From Arthrobacter sp. efr-133-TYG-118 (lineage in GTDB: Bacteria; Actinomycetota; Actinomycetes; Actinomycetales; Micrococcaceae), in the NCBI RefSeq assembly GCF_030209755.1, contig NZ_JARVRH010000022.1, positions 117,886 through 181,885 on the forward strand: a stretch of 64,000 nt of DNA. Reading direction: 5' to 3'. Made by a program: the position numbers and the translations under genes. Every line of letters begins with the position of its first letter. Position 1 is the first letter of the stretch. Of this stretch, positions 49,522 to 57,795 are shown piece after piece. Below the pieces are notes generated by a model. That model was not told the DNA's origin and did not search any database. It saw nothing but the letters and a program-made list of their open reading frames with translations.

Positions 49522-50295
49522 ATGGATCTCCAGGAAATCCTCAAGCAACTCGGTGAGACCTTCCTCGATTGGAAGGCGATAGGCGAAGTCATCCCCAAGA
49601 TGTTCGCGGTCGGCTTGCCGAATACCATTGTCTTGGCCGTCACCTCGGGCGTGATCGGAACTGTGCTCGGCATGGTGCTCGCCTTGATGGGGATCTCCCG
49701 GAACCCCGTGGCCCGGTGGATAGCCCGCATATACACCGACGTCCTTCGTGGGCTGCCGCCCGTCCTCACCATCCTCGTGATCGGCCTCGGCTTCGGCCCC
49801 ATCATCCGTCAGCTGAGCGGCTCCACGAGCCCGTATCCGTTGGCCGTCGCGGCGCTGTCCCTGATGTCGGCGGCATACATCGGCGAGATCTTCCGTTCCG
49901 GTATCCAGAGTGTTGACAAGGGTCAGCTAGAGGCAACACGTGCCCTGGGGTTCGGCTACGGCCCTGCCATGCGGCTTGTGGTGGTTCCCCAAGGCGTCCG
50001 GCGGGTCCTGCCGGCGCTGGTCAACCAATTCATTGCGTTGATCAAGGAGTCGTCGTTGGTCTTCCTCCTTGGCTTGCTGGCCTCGGAGCGCGAGATCTTC
50101 CAGATCGGCAAGGATGCGGCCTCCACGAGCGGAAATCTGTCGCCCTATGTAGCGGCAGCAATCTTCTACCTGGCGCTGACCATTCCGTTGACGCATTTCG
50201 TGAACTGGATTGACCGTCGCCTGAGGACAGGCCGACCGGAAAAGAAGGAACCCGACGAGGCAGCCGCCGTCGTCGGGAAGGGAGCCCAAGCATGA
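49522..50295 (+). CDS. Polar amino-acid ABC transporter, permease
   Basis: The 257-residue inner-membrane protein has about five spans and the HisM/GlnP family loop EATRALGFGYGPAMRLVVVPQGVRRVLPALVNQ (the EAA motif, about residues 135-170), which contacts the ATPase. ATG 49522 follows the binding-protein stop by 12 bases, and the stop overlaps the ATPase start by 4 bases (ATGA). The ATPase and permease probably work as homodimers. Confidence 0.93.
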   Translation: MDLQEILKQLGETFLDWKAIGEVIPKMFAVGLPNTIVLAVTSGVIGTVLGMVLALMGISRNPVARWIARIYTDVLRGLPPVLTILVIGLGFGPIIRQLSGSTSPYPLAVAALSLMSAAYIGEIFRSGIQSVDKGQLEATRALGFGYGPAMRLVVVPQGVRRVLPALVNQFIALIKESSLVFLLGLLASEREIFQIGKDAASTSGNLSPYVAAAIFYLALTIPLTHFVNWIDRRLRTGRPEKKEPDEAAAVVGKGAQA

Positions 50296-51029
50296 GCGAG
50301 TTCGCTTCAGGAACACTGACGGCTAAAAACATCCATTTGTCCTTCGGATCGAACCATGTCCTGCGCGGCATCGACCTGCACGTCGAGAAGGGCACCACGG
50401 CTTCCGTGATCGGCCCTTCCGGCTCAGGGAAATCCACGCTCCTGCGGGTCATGAACCGGCTGATCGAACCCGAGCAGGGTGACATTTTGCTCGATGGCCG
50501 TTCTGTGCTGAAGGACAACCCGGATGAACTGCGCCGGCGAATCGGCATGGTCTTCCAGCAGTTCAACCTGTTCCCGCACAAGACCGTTGTGGAAAACGTC
50601 TCCCTCGCCCTGCGGAAGCTCCGTGGCATGTCCAAGGAGCAAGCACGGGAAGATGCCTTGGCCCAACTGGACCTCGTAGGACTCAAGCACAAGGCCGACG
50701 CCCGGCCAGCCAACCTTTCCGGCGGCCAACAGCAGCGTGTGGCCATTGCCCGCGCGCTTGCCATGAAGCCCGAGGTCATGTTCTTCGACGAGGCAACATC
50801 GGCCCTGGACCCTGAACTGGTCAAGGGCGTGCTCGCCCTCATGACCGATCTGGCCAAGGGCGGCATGACTATGGTGGTGGTAACCCACGAAATGGGCTTC
50901 TCGAGGAACGTGTCGGACACCGTGACCTTCATGGACGCAGGCGTCGTCGTGGAGACCGGATCGCCGGAACAACTCTTCACCGAGCCGCGGACCGATCGCC
51001 TGAAGGGCTTCCTGTCGGACGTGCTCTAG
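50292..51029 (+). CDS. Polar amino-acid ABC transporter, ATP-binding protein
   Basis: The 245-residue ATPase has Walker A GPSGSGKST, the Q-loop MVFQQFNLFPHKT, the signature NLSGGQQQRVAIARAL, Walker B VMFFDEATSALDPE and the switch His VVVTHEMGFSR, all typical of GlnQ/HisP proteins. It powers import by the two preceding gene products. Its start overlaps the permease stop by 4 bases. A strong bidirectional terminator lies 13 bases past the stop. Confidence 0.95.
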   Translation: MSEFASGTLTAKNIHLSFGSNHVLRGIDLHVEKGTTASVIGPSGSGKSTLLRVMNRLIEPEQGDILLDGRSVLKDNPDELRRRIGMVFQQFNLFPHKTVVENVSLALRKLRGMSKEQAREDALAQLDLVGLKHKADARPANLSGGQQQRVAIARALAMKPEVMFFDEATSALDPELVKGVLALMTDLAKGGMTMVVVTHEMGFSRNVSDTVTFMDAGVVVETGSPEQLFTEPRTDRLKGFLSDVL

Positions 51030-51041
51030 GCCTTGGCAACG

Positions 51042-51103
51042 AGAATCCCCGGCTTCCGGACGAAACACCCACAGTGGTGAATCGTCCGGAAGCCGGGGAT
51101 TCT
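51042..51103. terminator. Bidirectional terminator between the ABC operon and the GH3-type gene
   Basis: AGAATCCCCGGCTTCCGGACG (about 51042-51062) pairs over roughly 20 bp with its complement ending at 51103, between convergent genes, with T-rich flank on the plus side. Confidence 0.9.
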
Positions 51104-51114
51104 TCGCGTCCGCT

Positions 51115-52359
51115 TTACTTCCCTGCCTTCACTTCAAGAACAGTCAAGGCCGCGCTATCGACTGATTTGCGGAATTCAGGATCGGTCTGCGCACGCTGCA
51201 GGACCTGTGCGTACATCGCCGGAACTGAAGTAGTGTCTGCGCACAGAACCATGGTGCCGCCCGCTCCAATGAAATTCGCTGCCCTATCCCCCATGCTCCA
51301 AGGCGACAGTTGCACGGCGTTGCACAGGTCATCGGACACGATGATGCCGGTGAACCCTGCGTCCGTCCGCAACATGGTGCGCATGATCACCGATGAAAAC
51401 GGCGCCACATGGTCGGGATCGATCTTGTCGTAGTAGGCGTTCGAAATCATGACCCAGCGGAGTCCGACGTCGATCGCGGCTTTGAACGGCATCAGGTACG
51501 GATCCGTCCGGGTGGTTTCGGCGTCGTGGACGTTTGCGCTGACGTCAGTGTTCAGGCTTACGCGCCCCATCCCCGGAAAGTGCTTGACCACCGGCGCCAC
51601 CCCTGCGTCCCGCAGTCCGGCCGCCATCGCGTTCCCGTACTCGGACACCGCAGCCGGGGTGAAGCCGTATTCACGCTTGAACGCCCCGATGGGCTTGTTC
51701 GAGGGCGCAAATTCGGGGCTGGGAACCGTATCCAGTACCGGCGCCAGGTCAACATTCACTCCGGCCTGCAAGAGTTCGGACCCCCAGTTCCGGGCATCAG
51801 CACGTAGTTGTTCGGGGCTCGAATTGCCCTGGTCCAAGGCTGCGGGAATAGGCAGGAATCCAGGTCCCCTGAGGACTTGAACGGAGCCGCCTTCCTGGTC
51901 CGTCGCGACGGACAGGGGCAACCCTCCGCTTGAGGCCGGCGAAATCGCCGCCCTCAGCTTTTCCACAACCGATGCCGTTGCCGCAACGCCTGCCTGGCTG
52001 CGTCCAGCCAGGTAGATGTTGCCCACGTGATTGTTCAGGAGATCAGCCACTGCACTCGAATCGCTTCCGTCGGCCTTGGCTGCCACCATGAACAACTGCC
52101 CTACCCTTTGTTCCAGCGTCAGGGCCGCGAGTCGCTGTTCCGGCGTCGGGTGCGGAGGCGGCGGCGGATCAGCAGGCCGGGTTGGCGTTGCAGAAGCACT
52201 CGGCGATGCCCCGGACGCAGAGTTGGAAAACCCAGGGGCCGTGGCGGCCTGTGGAGTGCCTGGCGCCGGAGGCGGGTCTCCGACGGCCGTGACCCCGCGG
52301 TCAGGGGCGTCGGCGTGCGCAATACCGGCAAATGCCCCGGCCATCAGGGCGAAAAGCAC
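51115..52359 (-). CDS. Secreted glycoside hydrolase family 3 N-terminal domain protein (NagZ-like)
   Basis: The 414-residue frame opens with a hydrophobic signal (AGAFAGIAHA) and a Pro/Ser/Ala-rich linker (about 20-75), then a GH3 beta-N-acetylhexosaminidase-like barrel with LPLSVATDQEGGSV, VNVDLAPVLD, KHFPGMGR and VSDDL. It may trim cell-wall sugars outside the cell. The DSH general acid/base loop of NagZ (after KHFPGHG) is not evident (here MGRVSLNTDVSANVHD). The coding frame continues upstream of GTG 52359 through LKPSRISLLV to a CTG at 52389, which would give a far better signal peptide; the true start is uncertain. Confidence 0.82.
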   Translation of the reverse strand: MLFALMAGAFAGIAHADAPDRGVTAVGDPPPAPGTPQAATAPGFSNSASGASPSASATPTRPADPPPPPHPTPEQRLAALTLEQRVGQLFMVAAKADGSDSSAVADLLNNHVGNIYLAGRSQAGVAATASVVEKLRAAISPASSGGLPLSVATDQEGGSVQVLRGPGFLPIPAALDQGNSSPEQLRADARNWGSELLQAGVNVDLAPVLDTVPSPEFAPSNKPIGAFKREYGFTPAAVSEYGNAMAAGLRDAGVAPVVKHFPGMGRVSLNTDVSANVHDAETTRTDPYLMPFKAAIDVGLRWVMISNAYYDKIDPDHVAPFSSVIMRTMLRTDAGFTGIIVSDDLCNAVQLSPWSMGDRAANFIGAGGTMVLCADTTSVPAMYAQVLQRAQTDPEFRKSVDSAALTVLEVKAGK

Positions 52360-52425
52360 GAGCAGTGAAATTCTGGACGGCTTGAGCAGTTAAATCATCG
52401 CCTTGTCGATTCGATCGTTGCGCAC

Positions 52426-52465
52426 AGCCTGCTCCCGGCCCGGCGGTGCAGGCAAGGAGCAGGCT
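52426..52465 (-). terminator. Hairpin after hemL
   Basis: AGCCTGCTCC (52426-52435) pairs with GGAGCAGGCT (52456-52465), 23 bases past the hemL stop at 52488. It is the probable end of the heme operon, but has no T-run. Confidence 0.55.
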
Positions 52466-52487
52466 GCAAAACATCGGAAAAGACCCT

Positions 52488-53819
52488 CTACAACGCGGTG
52501 GCCTCCGCTGCCGCCTTGGCCGCCGCAGGGAGCGCGTCGAAGATCCGGTTCATCGCCGCGTCGTCGTGGGCAGCCGACAGGAACCATGCCTCAAAGACCG
52601 ACGGCGGCAGGTAGACACCGGAGTCCAGCATGGAATGGAAGAACGGCGCGTAGCGGAAGACCTCTTGGGCCTGGGCGTCCGCGTAGTTGTGGACTCCGTT
52701 GGCCGAAGTACCGAAGGCCACGGAGAAGAGGTTCCCTGCGCGCTGGATCGAGTGGTCCACGCCGGCGGTGTCCAGCGCCGACGAGAGCGCCGCCGAGAGT
52801 TCCAGCGACCGGGCATCCACGAAGCTATAGACCTCCGGGGTGGCGAGCGTCAGGGTGGCGACACCGGCGGCCATCGCCACCGGGTTCCCGGACAAGGTTC
52901 CTGCCTGGTACACCGGGCCAAGGGGCGCAAGGTAATCCATAACGTCGGCACGCCCGCCGAGCGCCGCCGTCGGCATGCCGCCGCCGATGACTTTGCCGAA
53001 GGTCAGCAGGTCCGGCGTCCAGCCTTCCTGGCGGCCCGTGAGGCCCCAGTAGCCTGCGTAACCGGTGCGGAAGCCGGTGAGCACCTCGTCCAGGATCAAC
53101 AGCGCGCCGTGTTCGCGGGTGATGCGGGACAGTCCCGCGTTGAAGCCTTCGTTCGGCGTGACCACGCCCATGTTGGCGGGAGCGGCTTCGGTGATGACGG
53201 CCGCGATGTTGTTGCCGTGCGCAGCGAAGGCGGCTTCCACCGCGCCGAGGTCGTTGTACGGCAGGACGAGGGTCTCAGCGGCGGCAGCTTCAGTGACACC
53301 TGCGGAACCGGGCAGAGCCATCGTGGCAAGGCCCGAGCCGGCCGCGGCGAGCAGTCCATCGAGGTGGCCATGGTAGCAGCCGGCGAACTTCACAATGAGG
53401 TTACGGCCGGTGAACCCGCGGGCCAAGCGTACGGCGGTCATGGTGGCCTCGGTGCCCGTGGACACCATGCGGATGCGTTCGACGGCGGACACGCGTTCTT
53501 TGACGATCGCGGCGAGGTTTGCCTCGTCGGGCGTGGAGGCGCCGAAGGACAAACCGCGGTCGACGGCGGCATGGACGGCGTCGAGGACGGCCGGGTGCGC
53601 GTGACCCAGCAGCGCCGGGCCCCATGAGCAGACAAGGTCGACGTATTCGCGGCCATCCGCATCAGTCAGGTACGGACCCTTTGCGGAAACCATGAACTTC
53701 GGGGTGCCGCCGACGGAACCGAAGGCGCGCACCGGAGAGTTGACGCCGCCGGGCATCAAGGATCGGGCGCGGTCGAACAGCTGGTCGGAGACAGGGGTGT
53801 GTGAAGTCATGGTGTCCAT
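52488..53819 (-). CDS. hemL: Glutamate-1-semialdehyde 2,1-aminomutase
   Basis: The 443-residue PLP enzyme makes 5-aminolevulinate from glutamate-1-semialdehyde, the second step of the C5 route started by HemA. The start FDRARSLMPGGVNSPVRAFGSVGG and the PLP lysine motif LLTFGKVIGGGMP are typical, and the length is normal. ATG 53819 is used; ATG 53810 (MTSHTPV) is an equally possible start. It is the last gene of the minus-strand heme cluster, 23 bp after an LLM oxidoreductase. Confidence 0.95.
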   Translation of the reverse strand: MDTMTSHTPVSDQLFDRARSLMPGGVNSPVRAFGSVGGTPKFMVSAKGPYLTDADGREYVDLVCSWGPALLGHAHPAVLDAVHAAVDRGLSFGASTPDEANLAAIVKERVSAVERIRMVSTGTEATMTAVRLARGFTGRNLIVKFAGCYHGHLDGLLAAAGSGLATMALPGSAGVTEAAAAETLVLPYNDLGAVEAAFAAHGNNIAAVITEAAPANMGVVTPNEGFNAGLSRITREHGALLILDEVLTGFRTGYAGYWGLTGRQEGWTPDLLTFGKVIGGGMPTAALGGRADVMDYLAPLGPVYQAGTLSGNPVAMAAGVATLTLATPEVYSFVDARSLELSAALSSALDTAGVDHSIQRAGNLFSVAFGTSANGVHNYADAQAQEVFRYAPFFHSMLDSGVYLPPSVFEAWFLSAAHDDAAMNRIFDALPAAAKAAAEATAL

Positions 53820-53842
53820 TCTTTCAGGGATTCGGGGCGCGT

Positions 53843-54919
53843 TCAGGCGCCGGCAAGCTGCTCGGCCACGAGTGGTGCCACCACGGTGCCGAAGAGTTCG
53901 ATGCAGCGCATCATGGATTCGTGGGGCAGGGTTCCGTTGCTGTATTTGAGGTCGAAACGGTCAACGCCGAGGTTCTGCTTCAGCAGGACGATCTTGCGGG
54001 CAACCGTTTCCGGGGAGCCGACGTAGAGGGCTCCTTCAGGTCCGCACATGGCGTCGAACTCGCCCCTGCTCGCCGGTCCCCAGCCACGTTCTGCGCCGAT
54101 GCGGTTGCGCTGGACCAGCCAATGCGGGAACAGTTCCTCCCGGGCCTGCTCGTCGGTAGGAGCGACATAGCCGGGCGAGTGGGTGGCGATCTGCTGCATG
54201 GGGTGCGCGTATTTCGCCATTGCCTCGCGGTAGAGCTCCACGAGGGGTGCAAAGCGGCGCGGTTCCCCGCCGATGATGGCGAAAATGACCGGGTAGCCGT
54301 ATTGAGCGCAGCGCAGCACCGACTCAGGGGTACCGCCCACACCGATCCACGTTGGCAGCAAGTGGTGTTCCAGCGGCGGAAAGACGCTCATTCCGTTCAC
54401 GTTGGGCCTGGTGCGGCCTTCCCAATGCACGGGCTTCTGGGCCCGGACCTTGTCGAAGAGTTCCAGCTTCTCCTCGAACAGGACTTCGTAGTCTGCCAGG
54501 TCCAGGCCGAACAGCGGGAACGATTCCACGAACGAGCCGCGGCCCAGCATCACTTCCGCCCGACCGTTGGAGAGTGCGTCGACGGTGGAGAACCGTTGGA
54601 AGACCCGGATGGGGTCGTCGGAGCTGAGCACCGTCACTGCCGAGCCGAGCCTGATCCTTGATGTCCGGGCGGCCGCGGCAGCGAGGAACACTTCGGGCGC
54701 CGAGACAGCAAAGTCGCGGCGGTGGTGCTCCCCCACGCCAAAGGCATGAAGCCCGACGGCGTCCGCCAGTTCCGCTTCCGCCAGCAGCTCCCGCAATACC
54801 CGGGCATGGGGTTTCGGGTTGCCGTCGGCGTCCACCCCGGCGTCACCGAAAGTATTCAGTCCGAGGAGGATTTCCGTAGCTCCGACAGGGGCCGTGGGTG
54901 TGGAAGCGGTTTCTGTCAT
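53843..54919 (-). CDS. LLM-class flavin-dependent oxidoreductase
   Basis: The 358-residue luciferase-like (beta/alpha)8 protein uses FMN or F420. It has EILLGLNTFGDAGVD at the start, FGVGEHHRRDFAVSAPEVFLAAAAARTSRIRLGSAVTVLSSDDPIRVFQ (the luciferase-like signature) and HPMQQIATHSPGYV near the middle. The substrate is unknown. It overlaps hemB by one base (TGATG) and precedes hemL by 23 bp, so it is co-expressed with heme synthesis; no heme-pathway role is established for it. Confidence 0.86.
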   Translation of the reverse strand: MTETASTPTAPVGATEILLGLNTFGDAGVDADGNPKPHARVLRELLAEAELADAVGLHAFGVGEHHRRDFAVSAPEVFLAAAAARTSRIRLGSAVTVLSSDDPIRVFQRFSTVDALSNGRAEVMLGRGSFVESFPLFGLDLADYEVLFEEKLELFDKVRAQKPVHWEGRTRPNVNGMSVFPPLEHHLLPTWIGVGGTPESVLRCAQYGYPVIFAIIGGEPRRFAPLVELYREAMAKYAHPMQQIATHSPGYVAPTDEQAREELFPHWLVQRNRIGAERGWGPASRGEFDAMCGPEGALYVGSPETVARKIVLLKQNLGVDRFDLKYSNGTLPHESMMRCIELFGTVVAPLVAEQLAGA

Positions 54920-55899
54920 CAGGACTCCTTAAGCCAGCCGGCAAGCTCGGAGGCCCAGTATGTCAGCACCATGTCGGCGCCGGCCCGCTTGATGCCGAGC
55001 ACGGATTCTGTGATGGCGCCGCGGCGATCGATCCAGCCGTTCGCGGCAGCCGCTTCGATCATGGCGTATTCACCGGAGATTTGGTAGGCCGCCACGGGGA
55101 CCGGGCTCATGGCGGCGACGTCGGCGAGGATGTCGAGGTAGCTCATGGCCGGCTTGACCATCACCATGTCAGCGCCCTCTTCGAGGTCGAGCTCCACTTC
55201 GATGATGGCTTCCCGGCGGTTTGCGGCATCCATCTGGTACGTCCGGCGGTCACCCTTGAGCTGCGAGTCTACGGCCTCGCGGAACGGGCCGTAGAAGGCA
55301 GAGGCATACTTCGCCGCGTAGGCCAGGAGCGCGGTGTTCTGGTGTCCGGCTTCTTCAAGCGCCTGGCGAATCACGGCGATCTGGCCATCCATCATCCCGG
55401 ACGGCCCCAGGACGTGGGCACCGGCGTCGGCCTGCGCCACTGCCATCTGTGCGTAGATTTCGAGGGTGGCGTCGTTGTCCACGTAGCCGTTGGAGTCCAG
55501 GACCCCGCAGTGGCCGTGGTCGGTGAATTCGTCCAGGCACACATCGCCCATGACCACCAAGTCATCGCCCACTTCGGCGCGGACGTCGCGGATTGCCTTG
55601 TTCAGCACGCCTTCGGGATCCAGGGAAGCTGTGCCGCGGGCATCGCGGACGGCGGGCACACCGAACAGCATGATGCCGCTGACGCCCAGTTCCACGGCCT
55701 CGGCAGCGGCTCGCTTCAGCGAGTCGGTGGTGTGCTGCACAACACCGGGCATGGAGCTGATCGGGGCCGGTTCGCTGAGTCCTTCGCGAATAAAGGCGGG
55801 CAGGATGAGGTCCGCGGGCGCCAACCGGTGTTCGGCGGTCATCCGGCGCATGGCGGGGGTGGTGCGGAGCCGGCGGGGCCGGTGGTTTGGAAAGCTCAA
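54919..55899 (-). CDS. hemB: Delta-aminolevulinic acid dehydratase (porphobilinogen synthase)
   Basis: The 326-residue enzyme joins two 5-aminolevulinates into porphobilinogen. The catalytic lysines fit AAKYASAFYGPFREA and MVKPAMSYLD. The metal segment is DVCLDEFTDHGHCG, a mixed Cys/Asp pattern usual in actinobacteria. I choose TTG 55899, which overlaps the hemD TGA by 4 bases (TTGA) and gives the usual N-terminus SFPNHRPRRLR; longer frames run into hemD sequence. Confidence 0.95.
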   Translation of the reverse strand: MSFPNHRPRRLRTTPAMRRMTAEHRLAPADLILPAFIREGLSEPAPISSMPGVVQHTTDSLKRAAAEAVELGVSGIMLFGVPAVRDARGTASLDPEGVLNKAIRDVRAEVGDDLVVMGDVCLDEFTDHGHCGVLDSNGYVDNDATLEIYAQMAVAQADAGAHVLGPSGMMDGQIAVIRQALEEAGHQNTALLAYAAKYASAFYGPFREAVDSQLKGDRRTYQMDAANRREAIIEVELDLEEGADMVMVKPAMSYLDILADVAAMSPVPVAAYQISGEYAMIEAAAANGWIDRRGAITESVLGIKRAGADMVLTYWASELAGWLKES

Positions 55900-56789
55900 C
55901 TTTCGTTCCCTTCGGTGGCGAATACGGTACGTAGGGCGGCCACGATGCCGGCGGGTGTGGGTTCTTTGGCGGTTGCCGCGACCGGGATGCCGAGAGCGGC
56001 AGCCTCTGCCGCCGTCGAGCGCCCGATCGCAATGAAGCGGCAATCCCGCAGCGGCCCCAGCGAGGCATGGATGCGGCGTGCCGCGCTGGGTGAAGCGGCG
56101 ACGACGGCGTGGAGCCGGCCGCTGGAAAGTTCGGCCTTGGCGGCTTCGGGGGTGAGCTCCGGCGCCCCGGATCCTGCCCACGTGTGCCAGCCGTTCGCCG
56201 CTGCCAAGGCAGCAGTCAGCCGGCGTTCCGGGGCCGCCGGGTAGTCCACGGTGTGGTAAGCCGTCACTACCTGGACTGCGGCTCCCTTGGCTTCAATCCC
56301 CGACGCCAACATCGTGTCGGCGATGTCCGCTTGGGGCAACAGCACGTTGGCCGGGCCTCCCGGCCAGACGGAGACGAGTCCTGCGGCCGACTGGGCGTCA
56401 TCCGGCGCGAGGTCCACGGGAATGCCTTCCGCTTCGAGAACCCGCCGGCTCGACGGACCAATCGTCGCGACCCGGACAGAATCCGGAATCAGGTCCTTCA
56501 ACTCCAAGCGACGCTCGGCTGCTTTCTCCTTCAGGGCGCGCACCGTGGTGATGCTGCTGACCACCAGCCAGCTGTACGCTCCCGCCCGGAGGGCGTCCAA
56601 GGCGACCTCGAGGGAATGCTGGTCGCGGGCACGCTCAAAGTCAATCAAAGGCAACAGGAGCGGCTCCGCGCCGGCTTCGCGCAAGGCGCTGACGAGCGGG
56701 GCGGCACGATCCGGGCTACGCGTCACAAGGACCCGGGCGCCTTCAAGGACCCAGGCCTCCCCCGACTTCACCGCGCTGTGCCGTCCCAT
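55896..56789 (-). CDS. hemD: Uroporphyrinogen-III synthase
   Basis: The 297-residue enzyme cyclises hydroxymethylbilane to uroporphyrinogen III. The fold is poorly conserved, but the two-lobed pattern with LVTRSPDRAAPLVSALREAGAEPLLLPLIDFE, SWLVVSSITTVRAL, RVATIGPSSRRVLEAEG and the C-terminal AASPSAARRI..CRFIAIGRSTAAEAAALG is characteristic. ATG 56789 is preceded by AGGAGA. It lies 19 bp after hemC and overlaps hemB by 4 bases. Confidence 0.9.
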   Translation of the reverse strand: MGRHSAVKSGEAWVLEGARVLVTRSPDRAAPLVSALREAGAEPLLLPLIDFERARDQHSLEVALDALRAGAYSWLVVSSITTVRALKEKAAERRLELKDLIPDSVRVATIGPSSRRVLEAEGIPVDLAPDDAQSAAGLVSVWPGGPANVLLPQADIADTMLASGIEAKGAAVQVVTAYHTVDYPAAPERRLTAALAAANGWHTWAGSGAPELTPEAAKAELSSGRLHAVVAASPSAARRIHASLGPLRDCRFIAIGRSTAAEAAALGIPVAATAKEPTPAGIVAALRTVFATEGNES

Positions 56790-56808
56790 GGTCTCCTGTT
56801 CGCTCCGG

Positions 56809-57795
56809 CTATCGGGAAGCTGCAAGATCTGTGATGTCCGCAGCACCCTCGGCAAGCAGCAGCTCGGCGACTTCGATGCCCAGCAACGTGGCGCCGACCT
56901 CAGTGAGCCCGTCCGTGGCCTTTTTCTCGCGTACGGACTTGCTCCCGTCCACGGCGCAGACAACGGCTTCCAGGTACAGCATGCTGCCCTTGCGGTAAGC
57001 GTAGGCGCCCACGGGCGCTGCACAGCCGGCTTCGAGGCGGGCCAGGACGGCCCGCTCCGCGGTGACGGCCAGCCGGGTGTCTTCATCATTGAGCGCGGCC
57101 AGGGCCTGGGCAAGTGCGCCGTGGGAACCTTCGGCCGAACCGGCCTGTCCGGGAGCGTCCGCGGTGCGGCATTCGATCGCAAGTGAGCCCTGTCCAGGGG
57201 CCGGAAGCATGACGTCGGTCTCGAAGAACTCTGTCACGACGTCGAGCCTGCTGATTCGTTCCAGTCCCGCCGCGGCGAGGACGACTGCGTCGAGGTCGCC
57301 GGGTGAATCTTCTGCGTTTCCGGCGAGCCCGGGAACGCGGCCCAGCCGGGTGTCCACGTTGCCGCGGATGTCCACGACGTCGAGATCCGGGCGGGCGGCG
57401 CGCAGCTGGGCAGCGCGGCGCGGAGATCCGGTACCGACCTTTGCGCCCGCCGGAAGGTCCGCCAGCTTGAGACCGTCACGGGCGCACAAGGCGTCCCGGA
57501 CGTCGACGCGTTTGGGCGTTGCGGCAATGGTGAGTCCCGGTGCCGCACCCGTGGGGAGATCCTTCAGGGAGTGCACAGCCACGTCGCACGCGTTCTCCAA
57601 CAGCGCGTCGCGAAGCGCGGCGACGAACACTCCGGTGCCGCCCATCTGGGACAAAGAGCCCGTCCGGACATCGCCTTCGGTCTTGATGCGCACCAGTTCA
57701 ACGGGAAAGCCACCGACGGCGGCTAACTGGTCCGCTGCCTGCTGGCTCTGGGTGAGCGCGAGTTTGCTCGCGCGGGTACCGATCCGAACGGTCAT
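56809..57795 (-). CDS. hemC: Hydroxymethylbilane synthase (porphobilinogen deaminase)
   Basis: The 328-residue enzyme polymerises four porphobilinogens on a dipyrromethane cofactor. The start VRIGTRASKLALTQSQQ, the core VAVHSLKDLPTG and the cofactor cysteine in LEAGCAAPVGAYA are present. ATG 57795 overlaps the cpfC stop by 4 bases (ATGA). Confidence 0.96.
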   Translation of the reverse strand: MTVRIGTRASKLALTQSQQAADQLAAVGGFPVELVRIKTEGDVRTGSLSQMGGTGVFVAALRDALLENACDVAVHSLKDLPTGAAPGLTIAATPKRVDVRDALCARDGLKLADLPAGAKVGTGSPRRAAQLRAARPDLDVVDIRGNVDTRLGRVPGLAGNAEDSPGDLDAVVLAAAGLERISRLDVVTEFFETDVMLPAPGQGSLAIECRTADAPGQAGSAEGSHGALAQALAALNDEDTRLAVTAERAVLARLEAGCAAPVGAYAYRKGSMLYLEAVVCAVDGSKSVREKKATDGLTEVGATLLGIEVAELLLAEGAADITDLAASR

